DNA of 64,000 nt from Actinoplanes lutulentus (GTDB taxonomy: Bacteria > Actinomycetota > Actinomycetes > Mycobacteriales > Micromonosporaceae): assembly GCF_003259845.1 (NCBI RefSeq), contig NZ_QLMJ01000005.1:434001-498000 (forward strand), in the 5' to 3' direction. Shown piece after piece: positions 6,950 through 15,547 of this stretch. A model generated the notes under the pieces. The model searched no databases and had not been told where the DNA came from. It was given only the letters and a program-made list of their open reading frames with translations. Numbering within the stretch: the stretch's first letter is position 1; every line of letters starts with the position of its first letter. The translations under genes were made by a program, and so were the position numbers.

Positions 6950-9112
6950 TCACCTGTCCGGGTCGTCGCGGGTCAGCAACATCTCGAACCAGACAGTGGA
7001 ACCCCGGACCGTCGGGTCGGTGCCCCACGAGTCGCTCAGGTCCTCGATCAGCCCGAGGCCACGGCCCCGGCTCGCCATGGTGTCGGCCCGAGCCCTGATG
7101 ACGCTGCCCCGGGTGCCGGTGTCGGCGACCGAGACGAGGAGGCGTTCGCCGTTCAGATCGATGTGCACCTGGGCGGGTGTGCCGGCGTGCAGCAGCGCGT
7201 TCGTCGTGAGCTCGCTGGTGCAGAGGATGGCCGCGCCGATCACCTGCTCCGGCACCGACCACTCGCGCAGCCGCGTCGACATCCACTGACGGACCCGGCT
7301 GGGCCCGGTCGGCTCGGCCGGCACCCGCATCGTCGCCGACCGGCTCATCGCCACGGCGTGCTCGACGGCGAGCACTGCCACGTCGTCGTCGGTGGTGCCC
7401 GCGACCGCGGCGGTCGCCAGCGAGCACATGTTGCGCGGGTCGCCGCTCGCCGAGGCGGCCGCGGCCGCGACCAGCGCGTCCAGGCCGTCGTTCAGCGGAT
7501 GGCCGCGACGCTCCACCACGCCGTCGCTGAACATCAGGATCGTGTCGCCCGGCTCCAGCCGCAGCGTGCCGGTCTGCCAGCGGCCGCCCAGGCCGAGCGG
7601 TGCGCCCGGCGGCACTTTCACCAGCTCGGCGGTGGCCGGCTCGCCGTGGTGCCCGGCGCGGCGCAGCACCGGCGGCGGGTGACCCGCGCTGGCCAGCGTG
7701 ATCGTGCCGTCGGCCGGGTCGAGAACCCCGTAGACCACGGTCACGAAGATCTCTTCGTTACGCGACTCCGCGCCGAGTGAGGTGACCAGCCTGTCCAGCC
7801 CGGCGAGCACGCTCGGCGGCGCCGGGTCGGTCAGTGCCATGGCGCGCAGCGCGGCCCGGACCTGGCCCATCACCGCGGCCGCCCGCACGTCGTGCCCGGC
7901 CACGTCGCCGAGCACCATCGCGAGCCGCCCGTCGACCAGGCGGAACGCGTCGTAGAAGTCGCCACCGGCCGCGTTGCCGTCGACGCCGACGTCGTACCGC
8001 GCGGCGATCCGGAACGTGTCGAGCTCGGGCAGGTGCTCGGGCAGCATGCTGCGCTGGAGCAACTGAGCCGTACCGTGCTGGGCCTCGAACCGCCGCGCGC
8101 GCTCGGCGGCCTGCGCCACCAGCTCGGCCGCGGCGTTGAGCAGCGCCCGCTCGGCGGGCAGCCAGGTGTGCGCCCGGGTGAACCCGACGGTGAACGCGCC
8201 CCGGACCGAAGGCGTGCGCAACGGCAGGACGGCCAGCGCGCGGACCCGGCGCTCATGCCGGTCGGTCGCCACGTCACGCAGCGGCTCGCCGTCGGCCACG
8301 AACGTCGCCCGCCCGCTCTCCGCCGCCGCCACCATCGGCGCCACCGGATCGGCCGCGGCATGCCGCCAGACCGGTGGCAGCCGCTCGTCCGCCTCGTCCA
8401 GCATCTCGCCACGAATGCGGCGGACATAGCGATAGGCCAGGCCGTCGTCCACCGCCAGCACGCAGTGATCAAGATCAAAAGAGGCCATTGCGTACGCGAG
8501 AACGACGCGAGTCACATCGTCGATGGTCAGCGCGCCGGCCAGCCGGGCGGTGAGCTGGCCGAGGCTCTGCAGCCGGTGGATCACCTGGGTGGTCTCGGCG
8601 GCCACGGTCAGCACGCCGGCGATCGCGCCGCGCGAGTCCCGCACCACGGAATGGCCCTGCGTGTAGAAAGCGGGCTCGGTGTCGCCGGGCTGGATCGGGA
8701 CCTGGCTCTCCGGCTCCAGAACGGCCCGGCCGGTCCGGTAGACCTGGGTGATCACGTCGCCCATGCCGTGCCGGCTCCACGCCTCGCCGAACGCCTCCGG
8801 GGCGGGTTTACCCAGCGTGCCGGGGTGCAGATCGTCGAGCACGTCCGCGTAAGCGTCGTTGTGCAGCACGAGGGACTCGGGGCCGTAGGTGAGCAGCATC
8901 GGCACCGGGGACGCCAGCATCAGCTCGACGGCCGCTCGCACCGCCGGGTCCCAGCTCGTGATCGGGCCCAGTGAGGTGCCCGACCAGTCGTGGGCGTGGA
9001 TCAGCGCCGCGCAGCCCCTGCCGGTGTGCTGTGCCCCGACCCCCTGCACGGGCAGCGTTGAGATCGCAGCCGGGCGAATGCCGCCCGGCCCGATCGCTCC
9101 CGAGCCGACCAT
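6950..9112 (-). CDS. PAS-GAF-SpoIIE phosphatase-HATPase signalling protein
   Basis: 720 residues with four domains. These are a PAS-like sensor (about 40-175, with LVLHNDAYADVL), a GAF-like domain (about 190-340), a PP2C/SpoIIE phosphatase (about 365-575) and a C-terminal RsbW-like ATPase (about 590-712). The phosphatase carries GGDFYD, GDVAGHD, SDGVVERR and DDDVAVLA metal-site motifs; the ATPase carries SELTTNALLHA and SRGRGLGLI. The family controls anti-sigma and anti-anti-sigma partner switching: the phosphatase acts on an anti-anti-sigma factor, while the ATPase part binds sigma or phosphorylates the antagonist. No sigma or STAS gene lies next to it, so its partners are elsewhere. Confidence 0.9.
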   Translation of the reverse strand: MVGSGAIGPGGIRPAAISTLPVQGVGAQHTGRGCAALIHAHDWSGTSLGPITSWDPAVRAAVELMLASPVPMLLTYGPESLVLHNDAYADVLDDLHPGTLGKPAPEAFGEAWSRHGMGDVITQVYRTGRAVLEPESQVPIQPGDTEPAFYTQGHSVVRDSRGAIAGVLTVAAETTQVIHRLQSLGQLTARLAGALTIDDVTRVVLAYAMASFDLDHCVLAVDDGLAYRYVRRIRGEMLDEADERLPPVWRHAAADPVAPMVAAAESGRATFVADGEPLRDVATDRHERRVRALAVLPLRTPSVRGAFTVGFTRAHTWLPAERALLNAAAELVAQAAERARRFEAQHGTAQLLQRSMLPEHLPELDTFRIAARYDVGVDGNAAGGDFYDAFRLVDGRLAMVLGDVAGHDVRAAAVMGQVRAALRAMALTDPAPPSVLAGLDRLVTSLGAESRNEEIFVTVVYGVLDPADGTITLASAGHPPPVLRRAGHHGEPATAELVKVPPGAPLGLGGRWQTGTLRLEPGDTILMFSDGVVERRGHPLNDGLDALVAAAAASASGDPRNMCSLATAAVAGTTDDDVAVLAVEHAVAMSRSATMRVPAEPTGPSRVRQWMSTRLREWSVPEQVIGAAILCTSELTTNALLHAGTPAQVHIDLNGERLLVSVADTGTRGSVIRARADTMASRGRGLGLIEDLSDSWGTDPTVRGSTVWFEMLLTRDDPDR

Positions 9113-9272
9113 GCAGAAAGCCTATCCCGAGTGGTCCGTTTGTACGATGCCGCACTGTCCGACCGTCCGATTCTTGACCGTACGCAGGTCGTGTGTCCGA
9201 CGTGTTTCGCGCTCAAGGGTACCGAAGGTGATCTTGGGAACGTGTATCGAGCTTGGGTTCGGTGTCGTGGCC

Positions 9273-9342
9273 GTCGGTTTCTGCTCGTCGGTTTCTGCTC
9301 GTTCGTTTCTGCTCGTCGGTTTCTGGTCGTCGGTTTCTGTCG
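9273..9342. repeat. 14-bp tandem repeat, five units
   Basis: Units of GTCGGTTTCTGCTC at 9273, 9287, 9301, 9315 and 9329, with few changes. It lies in the divergent promoter region between the SpoIIE-type gene and the coiled-coil membrane protein, 65 bases upstream of the latter. Confidence 0.9.
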
Positions 9343-9407
9343 GAGGCGCGTGGTACTCCTGAGCCCTAAGGTTCGAAGCAGGCGATCCTGCGACCGAGGG
9401 AGGGCGG

Positions 9408-11093
9408 ATGACCGGGGACGGGCTGAGCCGTGGGCTGAGCGACATGTGGCGGTCGGTGGTGTTGTTCCTGCCATACGCGCTGGCCTTCCTGGCCATTCTG
9501 CTGGTGGGCTACCTGCTGGCGAGGCTGGCCCGCACGGTGACCCGCAAGGCGCTGCAGCGCGTCGGGTTCGATCGGGCGGTGCAGCGCGGTCCGGCCGGCC
9601 GGCTGTTCCGGGGCGGGGCATCGAGCCCGGCGGAGCTCTGCGCGCGGCTCGCGTTCTTCGTGGTGCTGCTGTTCGCACTGCAGCTGGCCTTCGGGCTCTG
9701 GGGGCCGAACCCGGCCGGTGACCTGCTCAACGACTTGATCTCATGGCTCCCGCAGGTCTTCGTCGCGGTCGTCATCGTGGTCGTCGCGTCGGCTGTCGCG
9801 GGCGCCGCCCACGACCTCATCGTCAACGCGCTGGGCGGCCTGGGATACGCACGGGTGCTCGCCAGAGCGGCCGCCGTCGTGATCGTCACGCTGGGTGTGA
9901 TCGCCGGCCTCGACCAGGTCGGCATCGCCACATCGGTGACCCGGCCGCTGCTCATCACGATCCTCGCCACGGTCGCCGGCGTGATCATCGTGGGCGTCGG
10001 CGGCGGTCTGATCAGGCCCATGCAGCAGCGCTGGGAGGGCTGGCTCGACCGGGCTGCCACGGAGTCGGCGGTTATCCGGGACCAGGCTCGGGCGTACTCG
10101 GAGGAGCGGACCCGGCAGGCAGCGGAAGAGGAACGCCTCGCGGAGGAGGCCCGCAGGGCCGAGGAGGCCCGGCGAGCTGAGGAAGCGCGCAAGGCGGAAG
10201 AGGCGCGCGTCGCCGAGGAGGCCCGCAAGGCGGAGCAGGCGCGGCTGGCCGAGGAAGCGCGCCTGGCTGAGGAGGCCAGACTGGCCGAGCAGCGTCGTGC
10301 CGAGGAAGCGCGCCGGGCTGAGGAAACGCGTAAGGCCGAGGAGGCGCGCCTCGCTGAAGAGGCCCGGCAGGCCGAGGTTCGCCGTGTCGAGGAGGCTCGC
10401 CGGGCTGAGGCCGCCGAGGAGGCTCGCCGGGCTGAGGAGGCGCGGGTTGCCGAGGCGGCGCGGGCTGCTGAGGCGGCGCGGGTTTCCGAAGCGGCGCGGC
10501 TGGCCGAGGAGGCCCGGCTCACCGAGGTGGCCCGGCTGGAGCGGGAACGCCGCGCCGAGGAGGAACGCCGCGACTGGGAACGCCGCAGCGCCGACGAGCA
10601 GTGGGCACGCACTTCCGGCGAGGACTCGGGCGACCAGACCCAGGTGATCTCGCTGCCGCGCGACGACCGGCCGCACTTGATTCCCGGGTTCGACCGGGAC
10701 GAGGAGGACACGCCGCCGCTGATCCGCGAGACCGAGGTGATCTCCCGAAACCGCCCCGGTTCGGGGTCGGGGTCGGGGTCGGGGAGCGTGACCGGGACTG
10801 GCTCCGAGACCGGGACCGGCTCTGGTTCCGGGTCGGGGACCGTGACCGGCTCTGGGTCCGGGGAGACGACCGTGATCACCCAGGGTTCGGACGACGAGGA
10901 GCCGACCGTCGTCCGGATGGCGGAAGAGGACTCGACAGTGCTCCTCACCGGCGCCGACGAGGGCGAGCGGACCCAGGTGGTGAACCTGCCCGCCCAGGAG
11001 AAGACCCAGGTCATCGCCCCGGACCCGGACGACGAGGTGACCGAGCCGCTGACCAAGGACCGCCGAGACCCCGGCTCACCACCGAAGAGGTAA
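9408..11093 (+). CDS. MscS-like membrane protein with EAR coiled coil and Thr-motif tail
   Basis: 561 residues; the ATG follows GAGGGAGGGCGG. Four or five transmembrane helices occupy about residues 18-200 and resemble the porin/TM region of small-conductance mechanosensitive channel relatives, but no MscS beta-domain follows. Next comes a long charged helix (about 220-400) of near-repeats such as AEEARRAEEARK, certain to be coiled coil or a single alpha-helix. The tail (about 405-561) has a Gly/Ser/Thr linker (about 450-485) and seven Thr-x-Val/x-Ile/Leu/Val motifs (TQVI, TEVI, TTVI, TVVR, TVLL, TQVV, TQVI) in acidic context. Such threonines resemble Ser/Thr-kinase sites read by FHA domains. 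Function is inferred: a membrane scaffold. Confidence 0.8.
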   Translation: MTGDGLSRGLSDMWRSVVLFLPYALAFLAILLVGYLLARLARTVTRKALQRVGFDRAVQRGPAGRLFRGGASSPAELCARLAFFVVLLFALQLAFGLWGPNPAGDLLNDLISWLPQVFVAVVIVVVASAVAGAAHDLIVNALGGLGYARVLARAAAVVIVTLGVIAGLDQVGIATSVTRPLLITILATVAGVIIVGVGGGLIRPMQQRWEGWLDRAATESAVIRDQARAYSEERTRQAAEEERLAEEARRAEEARRAEEARKAEEARVAEEARKAEQARLAEEARLAEEARLAEQRRAEEARRAEETRKAEEARLAEEARQAEVRRVEEARRAEAAEEARRAEEARVAEAARAAEAARVSEAARLAEEARLTEVARLERERRAEEERRDWERRSADEQWARTSGEDSGDQTQVISLPRDDRPHLIPGFDRDEEDTPPLIRETEVISRNRPGSGSGSGSGSVTGTGSETGTGSGSGSGTVTGSGSGETTVITQGSDDEEPTVVRMAEEDSTVLLTGADEGERTQVVNLPAQEKTQVIAPDPDDEVTEPLTKDRRDPGSPPKR

Positions 11094-11539
11094 CCACCCG
11101 AGGTGCGCACGGCGTCCGCGAGGCCGTCGTGGCATTCGGCTGTCCGGCTGCTGTCCGGTGCAGCGACGAGAGGCCCAGCCGTCGGCCGTCCGCGCCTGGC
11201 AGTCGTCGGCGCTCCCGGTCTGGCGGTCGTCGGCCGGGATGCGGGCACACGCAAGCGGTCGGCGGCGGTGATGAGGGCTCACGGAACGCGTGCGTGAGCT
11301 CCTGTCTCGGCCCTGGCGTGGATGAAGCCGCACGATGTCGTTACGTGCGGCTTCATCCACGCGAATCGCCTGGTTACGTGTGTCCTCGTCCACGCCGGTC
11401 GGCGATCCCGGGGCGGTGAGCGTACGCGGGAAGCTTGCGTCTGGGCGGTGAGCGCCGGACCGCTGCGGCTCGTCTCTGCTCGGGGTGGCTTGTTCGTGCT
11501 CGGGGTGGCTTGGTCGGTGAGGGCTGCGGGCGTGTGGCA
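11094..11539. other. Intergenic region with a 47-bp palindrome
   Basis: About 450 bases between convergent genes. It holds the perfect palindrome at 11316-11362, a degenerate copy of its right arm about 25 bases further on (GTTACGTGTGTCCTCGTCCACGC), and a short direct repeat of CTCGGGGTGGCTTG near 11478-11514. No credible gene is seen. Confidence 0.7.
11316..11362. repeat. Perfect 18-bp-arm inverted repeat (family C)
   Basis: Arms GCGTGGATGAAGCCGCAC (11316-11333) and its complement (11345-11362) are separated by 11 bases. The 47-bp total length equals that of family B. It lies between convergent genes and could act as a bidirectional terminator, although no T-run follows. Confidence 0.9.
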
Positions 11540-12799
11540 TCAGGTGAGTTGGAGGCGTTCGGCCAGGGCTCGTAGTTCGGGGCCGCCTGCTGCTCGGCGG
11601 GAGCGGTCCAGGAGGGCGCGGGTGGTTTCCTGGGCCATCGCTGACGTGTGGATGTGCTGGGGCGCGACCCGTTCGGCGATGAGCAGGAGGCGGATCGCCT
11701 CGCGGTCGCGGCCGCGCAGGCGAGCGAGGGCGCGGGCCGTGTCGGCGTAGTAGAAGACCTGGCGGAAGCCGGCCGGCACGATCGCCGGGTTGGTGGCGCG
11801 GGCGATCTCGGTGGCCCGGCCGGGGTCGCCGCCGTCGGCTTCGATGCCGATGCGCCAGATGCCGACGTTGGTGGGGCCGAAGTACAGGCCCATCGTGGTG
11901 GTCTCGCCGGTGCGTCGGGCCAGCTCGCCGGCCTCGATGGCCCAGGCTCGGCTGTCGTCCAGGAGCTTCAGGCCGCGGCTCGCGTGCGCACACTGCAGTT
12001 GCAGCGATCCGCGCATTTCCAGCACCCCCGTACGGGAGGAGTGCGGCTCCAGATCGTCGAGGGCGTGGGCGGCCAGCACGAGCCCCGAGCCGAACGAGCC
12101 GCACGCGGTGGCCGCGCACGACCGGGCGTACGCCGCGTATGCCAGCAGTACCGGATCCTCGGTCGCACGGGCCGCGTCCCGGCAGCGTTCGGCGGCGAGC
12201 CAGGCGTCCGCGGGATGGCCGAGGTTCCGCAGCACCGAGGACGCCATGAAGGTGACGTCGCAGAGCAGGCGCATGGCCGGTGCGCGTTCGGATCCGGTGG
12301 TGGCGGCTCGCAGCTCGCGCAGCAGGTCCGCGGTGAGGCGGGCTGCCCCGGCGTAGTCGCAGGCCTGCCGCAGGCTGTCGAGAAGCGCTACGGCACGGGC
12401 CAGCTCAGCGACTGGGCGCCCAGGCTCGCCACGGGAAATCGAGGGCTCACGGTGTGCCCTCGTGACGGCGGTGCCACCGGGAGTGGGTGGGATGGTGAGG
12501 TCCAGGTCGATCAGGGCCTGGCGGATGGCGTGGACTGCTGCGTGGGCGGCTACCGCTGAGCGGTCGCTTGCCGGGACCGGGGCGCCGGCCAGTTCGGCCG
12601 GGGAGCATTCGAGGGCGGTTGCCAGGTCGGCGAGGACGAAGCGGTTGTCGGCGGCCAGCAAGCCGCGTTCGATGCGGCTCCAGGTGCTGTGCGAGATTCC
12701 GGCTCTGCTGGCCGCGTACCGAATGCTCCATCCGCGCAGCAGGCGGCGAGCCTGGATGCGCGACCCGATGCTGGGGTCGGCGGTGTGTCGGGGAGTCAT
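11540..12799 (-). CDS. XRE-family regulator with helical (TPR-like) sensor region
   Basis: 419 residues. The N-terminal Cro/CI-type HTH (about 10-65) reads IGSRIQARRLLRGWSIRYAASRAGISHSTWSRIERG. The remaining 300 residues are Ala/Leu/Arg-rich helices with TPR-like periodicity, a layout common among actinobacterial XRE regulators that sense peptides or cell-state signals. No partner gene overlaps it. It converges with the coiled-coil membrane protein gene. Target genes cannot be read from the sequence. Confidence 0.88.
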   Translation of the reverse strand: MTPRHTADPSIGSRIQARRLLRGWSIRYAASRAGISHSTWSRIERGLLAADNRFVLADLATALECSPAELAGAPVPASDRSAVAAHAAVHAIRQALIDLDLTIPPTPGGTAVTRAHREPSISRGEPGRPVAELARAVALLDSLRQACDYAGAARLTADLLRELRAATTGSERAPAMRLLCDVTFMASSVLRNLGHPADAWLAAERCRDAARATEDPVLLAYAAYARSCAATACGSFGSGLVLAAHALDDLEPHSSRTGVLEMRGSLQLQCAHASRGLKLLDDSRAWAIEAGELARRTGETTTMGLYFGPTNVGIWRIGIEADGGDPGRATEIARATNPAIVPAGFRQVFYYADTARALARLRGRDREAIRLLLIAERVAPQHIHTSAMAQETTRALLDRSRRAAGGPELRALAERLQLT

Positions 12800-12860
12800 G
12801 TTCTGACGGTAAGCGCGGGGTCACCCGAGGTGGTGCGAGCACGCACCAGGGGCAATAGCG

Positions 12861-12890
12861 AAGGGGCCGGCTCGTGAGAGCCGGCCCCTT
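12861..12890 (-). terminator. Strong hairpin terminator
   Basis: Arms AAGGGGCCGGCTC (12861-12873) and GAGCCGGCCCCTT (12878-12890) with a four-base loop. It lies about 100 bases downstream of the minus-strand gene ending at 12991. Confidence 0.8.
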
Positions 12891-12941
12891 CTACGGTCGG
12901 ATTCGGTCGGGGATGGGGCCGAGGACCGGCCGTTGATCAAG

Positions 12942-12981
12942 GCCTCAGTGCCTCAGCGCCTCAGCGCCTCAGCACGTCAGC
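12942..12981. repeat. 8-bp tandem repeat GCCTCAGC
   Basis: Five near-identical 8-bp units lie between the terminator hairpin and the stop codon at 12991. Confidence 0.8.
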
Positions 12982-12990
12982 GGAGCAGGG

Positions 12991-13347
12991 TCAGCTCGAC
13001 GCGGGGAGCGTGCGGGCCAGGGAGCAGACCGCGAGCAGGCGGCGCAGCACCCAGTCGTCGCCGGACCAGTCGATCTCGCCTTCCGGCGCCTGCCAGCCGT
13101 GCTGGAGGGCGGCGTCGCGGACACCTTCGGCGTACGCGGCGAGCAGGATCGCCGTCAGCGGCCGGGTGTCGGCGTTGAGGCTGTCCCGCACACCGGCGGC
13201 GTGCTGGTCGATGACGGACATGAATCCGGGGTTCTGCTGGGCAGCGGCGAGGCCGCTGACACCGACAGTCGCGGTGAGGTCGGCGAGCGACGCGTGGGCG
13301 GAGCGCTGGGCGGAGCGGGCGGCGGCGTTGCTGAACAGGCCATTCAT
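12991..13347 (-). CDS. Conserved hypothetical protein, possibly DUF6401-like
   Basis: 118 residues, soluble and mostly helical. The segments IDQHAAGVRDSLNADTRPLTAILLAAYAEGVRDAAL and DWSGDDWVLRRLLAVCSLARTL remind me of the actinobacterial DUF6401 family, which is often seen near natural-product genes; this is from memory and not verified. The start ATG at 13347 follows GTTCTCCTC on the plus strand, that is, GAGGAGAAC on the coding strand read toward the start. It is divergent from the 137-residue gene at 13458. Function unknown. Confidence 0.7.
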   Translation of the reverse strand: MNGLFSNAAARSAQRSAHASLADLTATVGVSGLAAAQQNPGFMSVIDQHAAGVRDSLNADTRPLTAILLAAYAEGVRDAALQHGWQAPEGEIDWSGDDWVLRRLLAVCSLARTLPASS

Positions 13348-13457
13348 GAGGAGAACGTTATGGAGCGAGAGTTTGCGAACGGGTCCTCGTTCGGGTGCGG
13401 CTCGGTTGAACCCGGCAGGGCGGGGAACGATCAGGAGCGGACCGAAGGAGGACCAGG

Positions 13458-13871
13458 ATGACCGACGAGCAGCACACCCGGCCGGACGGGCTCGACGACA
13501 CGACCGTGCAGGCGCTGGGCAAGCTGAGTGAGGCCCTGGAGACGGTCGAGAGGGTACGCGGACACCTGTACTCGATGCACCAGCTGACCGGCACCGCCGA
13601 CTTCATGCTGGACGAGGCGGTGTCGCTGTTCATGCAGTCCGGGCACACCGACGTGGCGGAGCGGATCCAGCGGGAGCTGATCGGGCGCAACGTCATCCCG
13701 GGCCACTGGACGTTCCAGATCGTCGAGGAGTACGACGACGGGTACTACACGGAGTTTCGCACGGTCGAGCGCGACGCCCGTGAGCAGTTGGCTCAGGGGC
13801 GCCGGCACCTGTATGAAGCGGAACTCAAGGACCAGCGGCGAACCCACGGGCGGGCCGGCCACGAGGCCTGA
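13458..13871 (+). CDS. Conserved hypothetical actinobacterial protein (137 aa)
   Basis: Begins at an ATG with AGGAGGACC just upstream. The sequence is hydrophilic and helical: LGKLSEALETVERVRGHLYSMHQLTGTADFMLDEAV, then AERIQRELIGRNVIPGHWTFQIVEEYDDGYY, which is very conserved in actinobacterial homologues I recall, and a basic C-terminus. No transmembrane segment or known catalytic motif. Function unknown. It converges with the small membrane protein whose stop lies five bases away. Confidence 0.8.
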   Translation: MTDEQHTRPDGLDDTTVQALGKLSEALETVERVRGHLYSMHQLTGTADFMLDEAVSLFMQSGHTDVAERIQRELIGRNVIPGHWTFQIVEEYDDGYYTEFRTVERDAREQLAQGRRHLYEAELKDQRRTHGRAGHEA

Positions 13872-13876
13872 TCGAA

Positions 13877-14086
13877 TTACTCCGCGTAGTCGACTGACTC
13901 GGGGCGGCGACGCTGGGCGTCGTCCGCGATGATCACGGTGGCGACGAGCATCGCCACGACGACGGCGAAGAACCACGACGCGTCGTCGATCACCATTGCG
14001 GCCAGGGGCGCCTGGAATGCGGCGAGCAGGAAACCCACCCACGCGAAACGGCGCTGACGTTCAGACAGAAATCCGGCAGATCGCAC
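13877..14086 (-). CDS. Small two-helix membrane protein (69 aa)
   Basis: GTG start at 14086. Two hydrophobic helices (about 15-33 and 38-54: FAWVGFLLAAFQAPLAAMV and WFFAVVVAMLVATVII) are followed by an acidic/basic tail. No family is recognised. It is divergent from the lipoprotein-like gene at 14151. Confidence 0.65.
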   Translation of the reverse strand: MRSAGFLSERQRRFAWVGFLLAAFQAPLAAMVIDDASWFFAVVVAMLVATVIIADDAQRRRPESVDYAE

Positions 14087-14150
14087 CCGAACAGTTTGCC
14101 TCGATCAGGACGGTTCGCCGTCACCCGTTCGGCCGATTCCCCGTTGTCCG

Positions 14151-14939
14151 ATGGTGCCCACCGCCTCGCACTGCCGCCGTCGCAGCGTGCTACTGCCCAG
14201 CCTGTCGTTGCTGGCCGGAGCCCTTTTGACGGCATCCTGCACGATCAGTCAGCCGACACCAGCCCCTCCGAGAATTCCTGATCCCAAGACCATCGCGCCG
14301 GCCGCGCCCGCCGTCGATCGGCCGGCCCGGGTGCTGGCCGGCCCCCTGCAGGCCAGGACCGGTGCCTGGCTCACCGTCGGCGACGCGGCAAGCCGGGTAC
14401 GCGTCCGCTTCGCCCCGTTGCCAGGTCAGCTCTACCGGATCACGACGGCGCCGGATGCCGGAGTGACGCCGGTGGTCTTCCGCCGGGGCGGCCGGGTCGT
14501 GGTACGCCTACGGGTCACCGACGGTGATGGCCTGGACGAGCTGCGGATCGTGCTGAACCGGGACGTCCGCTGGGACATCCGGCTGCCGGCCGGCGCGGGG
14601 GAGCAGCAGCTGAACCTGCGGCAGGGCCGGGTGAACCGGGTCGTCCTCGGCTCGTCGGGCCTGGCCGAGCTCTCGCTGCCGGACCCGGTCGGTACGGTGC
14701 CGGTCACGTTCACCGGCGGGGTGGGCGCGGCGATCGTCACGGCGGCGACCGGGGCGCCGTTCCGGATCCGGTTCGATCAGGGCGCCGGGTCGGTGGTGAC
14801 GCCGTGGACCGCCAACAACGGAACCCCGGCAGGGACGGTGCTGCGCGAGCCGGGGTACCGGCGGGCGGCGGACCGCTATGCCATCCGGGTCAGGTCGGGC
14901 CTCGGCGACATGACACTGCGCCGCCGAGACCCAAGATGA
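14151..14939 (+). CDS. Secreted or lipid-anchored protein of unknown function
   Basis: 262 residues. A basic start (HCRRRS) is followed by a hydrophobic stretch (about 12-28) and TASC, a weak lipobox, so it may be a lipoprotein with Cys30 as anchor. After a Pro-rich linker (about 33-60) the rest looks all-beta: short strands such as RVRVRFAPLPGQLYRI, VVVRLRVTDGDGLDELRIVLNRDVRWDIRL and LAELSLPDPVGTVPVTFTGGVGAA. No family is recognised. The RBS is weak. It converges with the SRPBCC gene. Confidence 0.75.
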   Translation: MVPTASHCRRRSVLLPSLSLLAGALLTASCTISQPTPAPPRIPDPKTIAPAAPAVDRPARVLAGPLQARTGAWLTVGDAASRVRVRFAPLPGQLYRITTAPDAGVTPVVFRRGGRVVVRLRVTDGDGLDELRIVLNRDVRWDIRLPAGAGEQQLNLRQGRVNRVVLGSSGLAELSLPDPVGTVPVTFTGGVGAAIVTAATGAPFRIRFDQGAGSVVTPWTANNGTPAGTVLREPGYRRAADRYAIRVRSGLGDMTLRRRDPR

Positions 14940-14985
14940 CCAGAGCCAAGATGACCTAGGCCCCATCAAGGCCGAGGATCGAAAA

Positions 14986-15450
14986 TCAGATGCCGGGCCG
15001 GTCCACCTGGCCGCGCCAGGCACCGGTCTCGATGCCGCCGCGGCTCTCGATGAACTCCTTGAACCGGTGGAGGTCGCCCTTCACCTTGCGGTCGACGATG
15101 CCGAGCTTGTCGCCGGCGATCTCCACGAAGCCCTGCGGGTCGAAGTCCATCTGGACGGTGACCCGGGTGTGCGTCTCGTCGATCCGGTGGAAGGTGACCA
15201 CACCGGCCTGCTTCTCACCGTCGGTGGCGTGCCAGGCGACTCGCTCGTCCGGCAGCTGCTCGGTGATCTCAGCGTCGAATTCGCGCTTCACGCCGGCGAT
15301 CTCAGTCTTCCAGTGGGTTCGGACGTCGTCGAGCTGGCTGATCTCGCTGACACCTTCCATGAACCGGGGGAAGTCCTCGAACTGAGTCCACTGGTTGTAG
15401 GCGGTACGTACCGGGACGTTGACGTCGACGAACTCGGTAACGGTGCTCAC
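14986..15450 (-). CDS. SRPBCC (START-like) domain protein
   Basis: 154 residues from a GTG with GGGAGC upstream. The opening TEFVDVNVPVRTAYNQWTQFEDFPRFMEGV is the standard polyketide-cyclase/dehydrase-type SRPBCC start; WKTEIAGVKREFDAEI and VTFHRIDETHTRVTVQMDFDPQGFVE follow. The fold makes a ligand cavity, but the ligand is unknown. It is divergent from the FAD oxidoreductase gene, which could place both in lipid or isoprenoid metabolism (inference). Confidence 0.88.
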   Translation of the reverse strand: MSTVTEFVDVNVPVRTAYNQWTQFEDFPRFMEGVSEISQLDDVRTHWKTEIAGVKREFDAEITEQLPDERVAWHATDGEKQAGVVTFHRIDETHTRVTVQMDFDPQGFVEIAGDKLGIVDRKVKGDLHRFKEFIESRGGIETGAWRGQVDRPGI

Positions 15451-15547
15451 GTGGTGCTCCCTTCATCGCTTCCCGTGATCTTTGGGTGCCCGGGGCGGGA
15501 CGCGCTAAACAAGTTTTGCCGGGCGTGCGACGGGTAGCGTCCGGGCT

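Noticed and set aside
9509..11254. 581-codon minus-strand frame rich in Ser/Ala/Arg
   Set aside because: Antisense of the EAR-repeat coiled coil; periodicity simply mirrors that gene.
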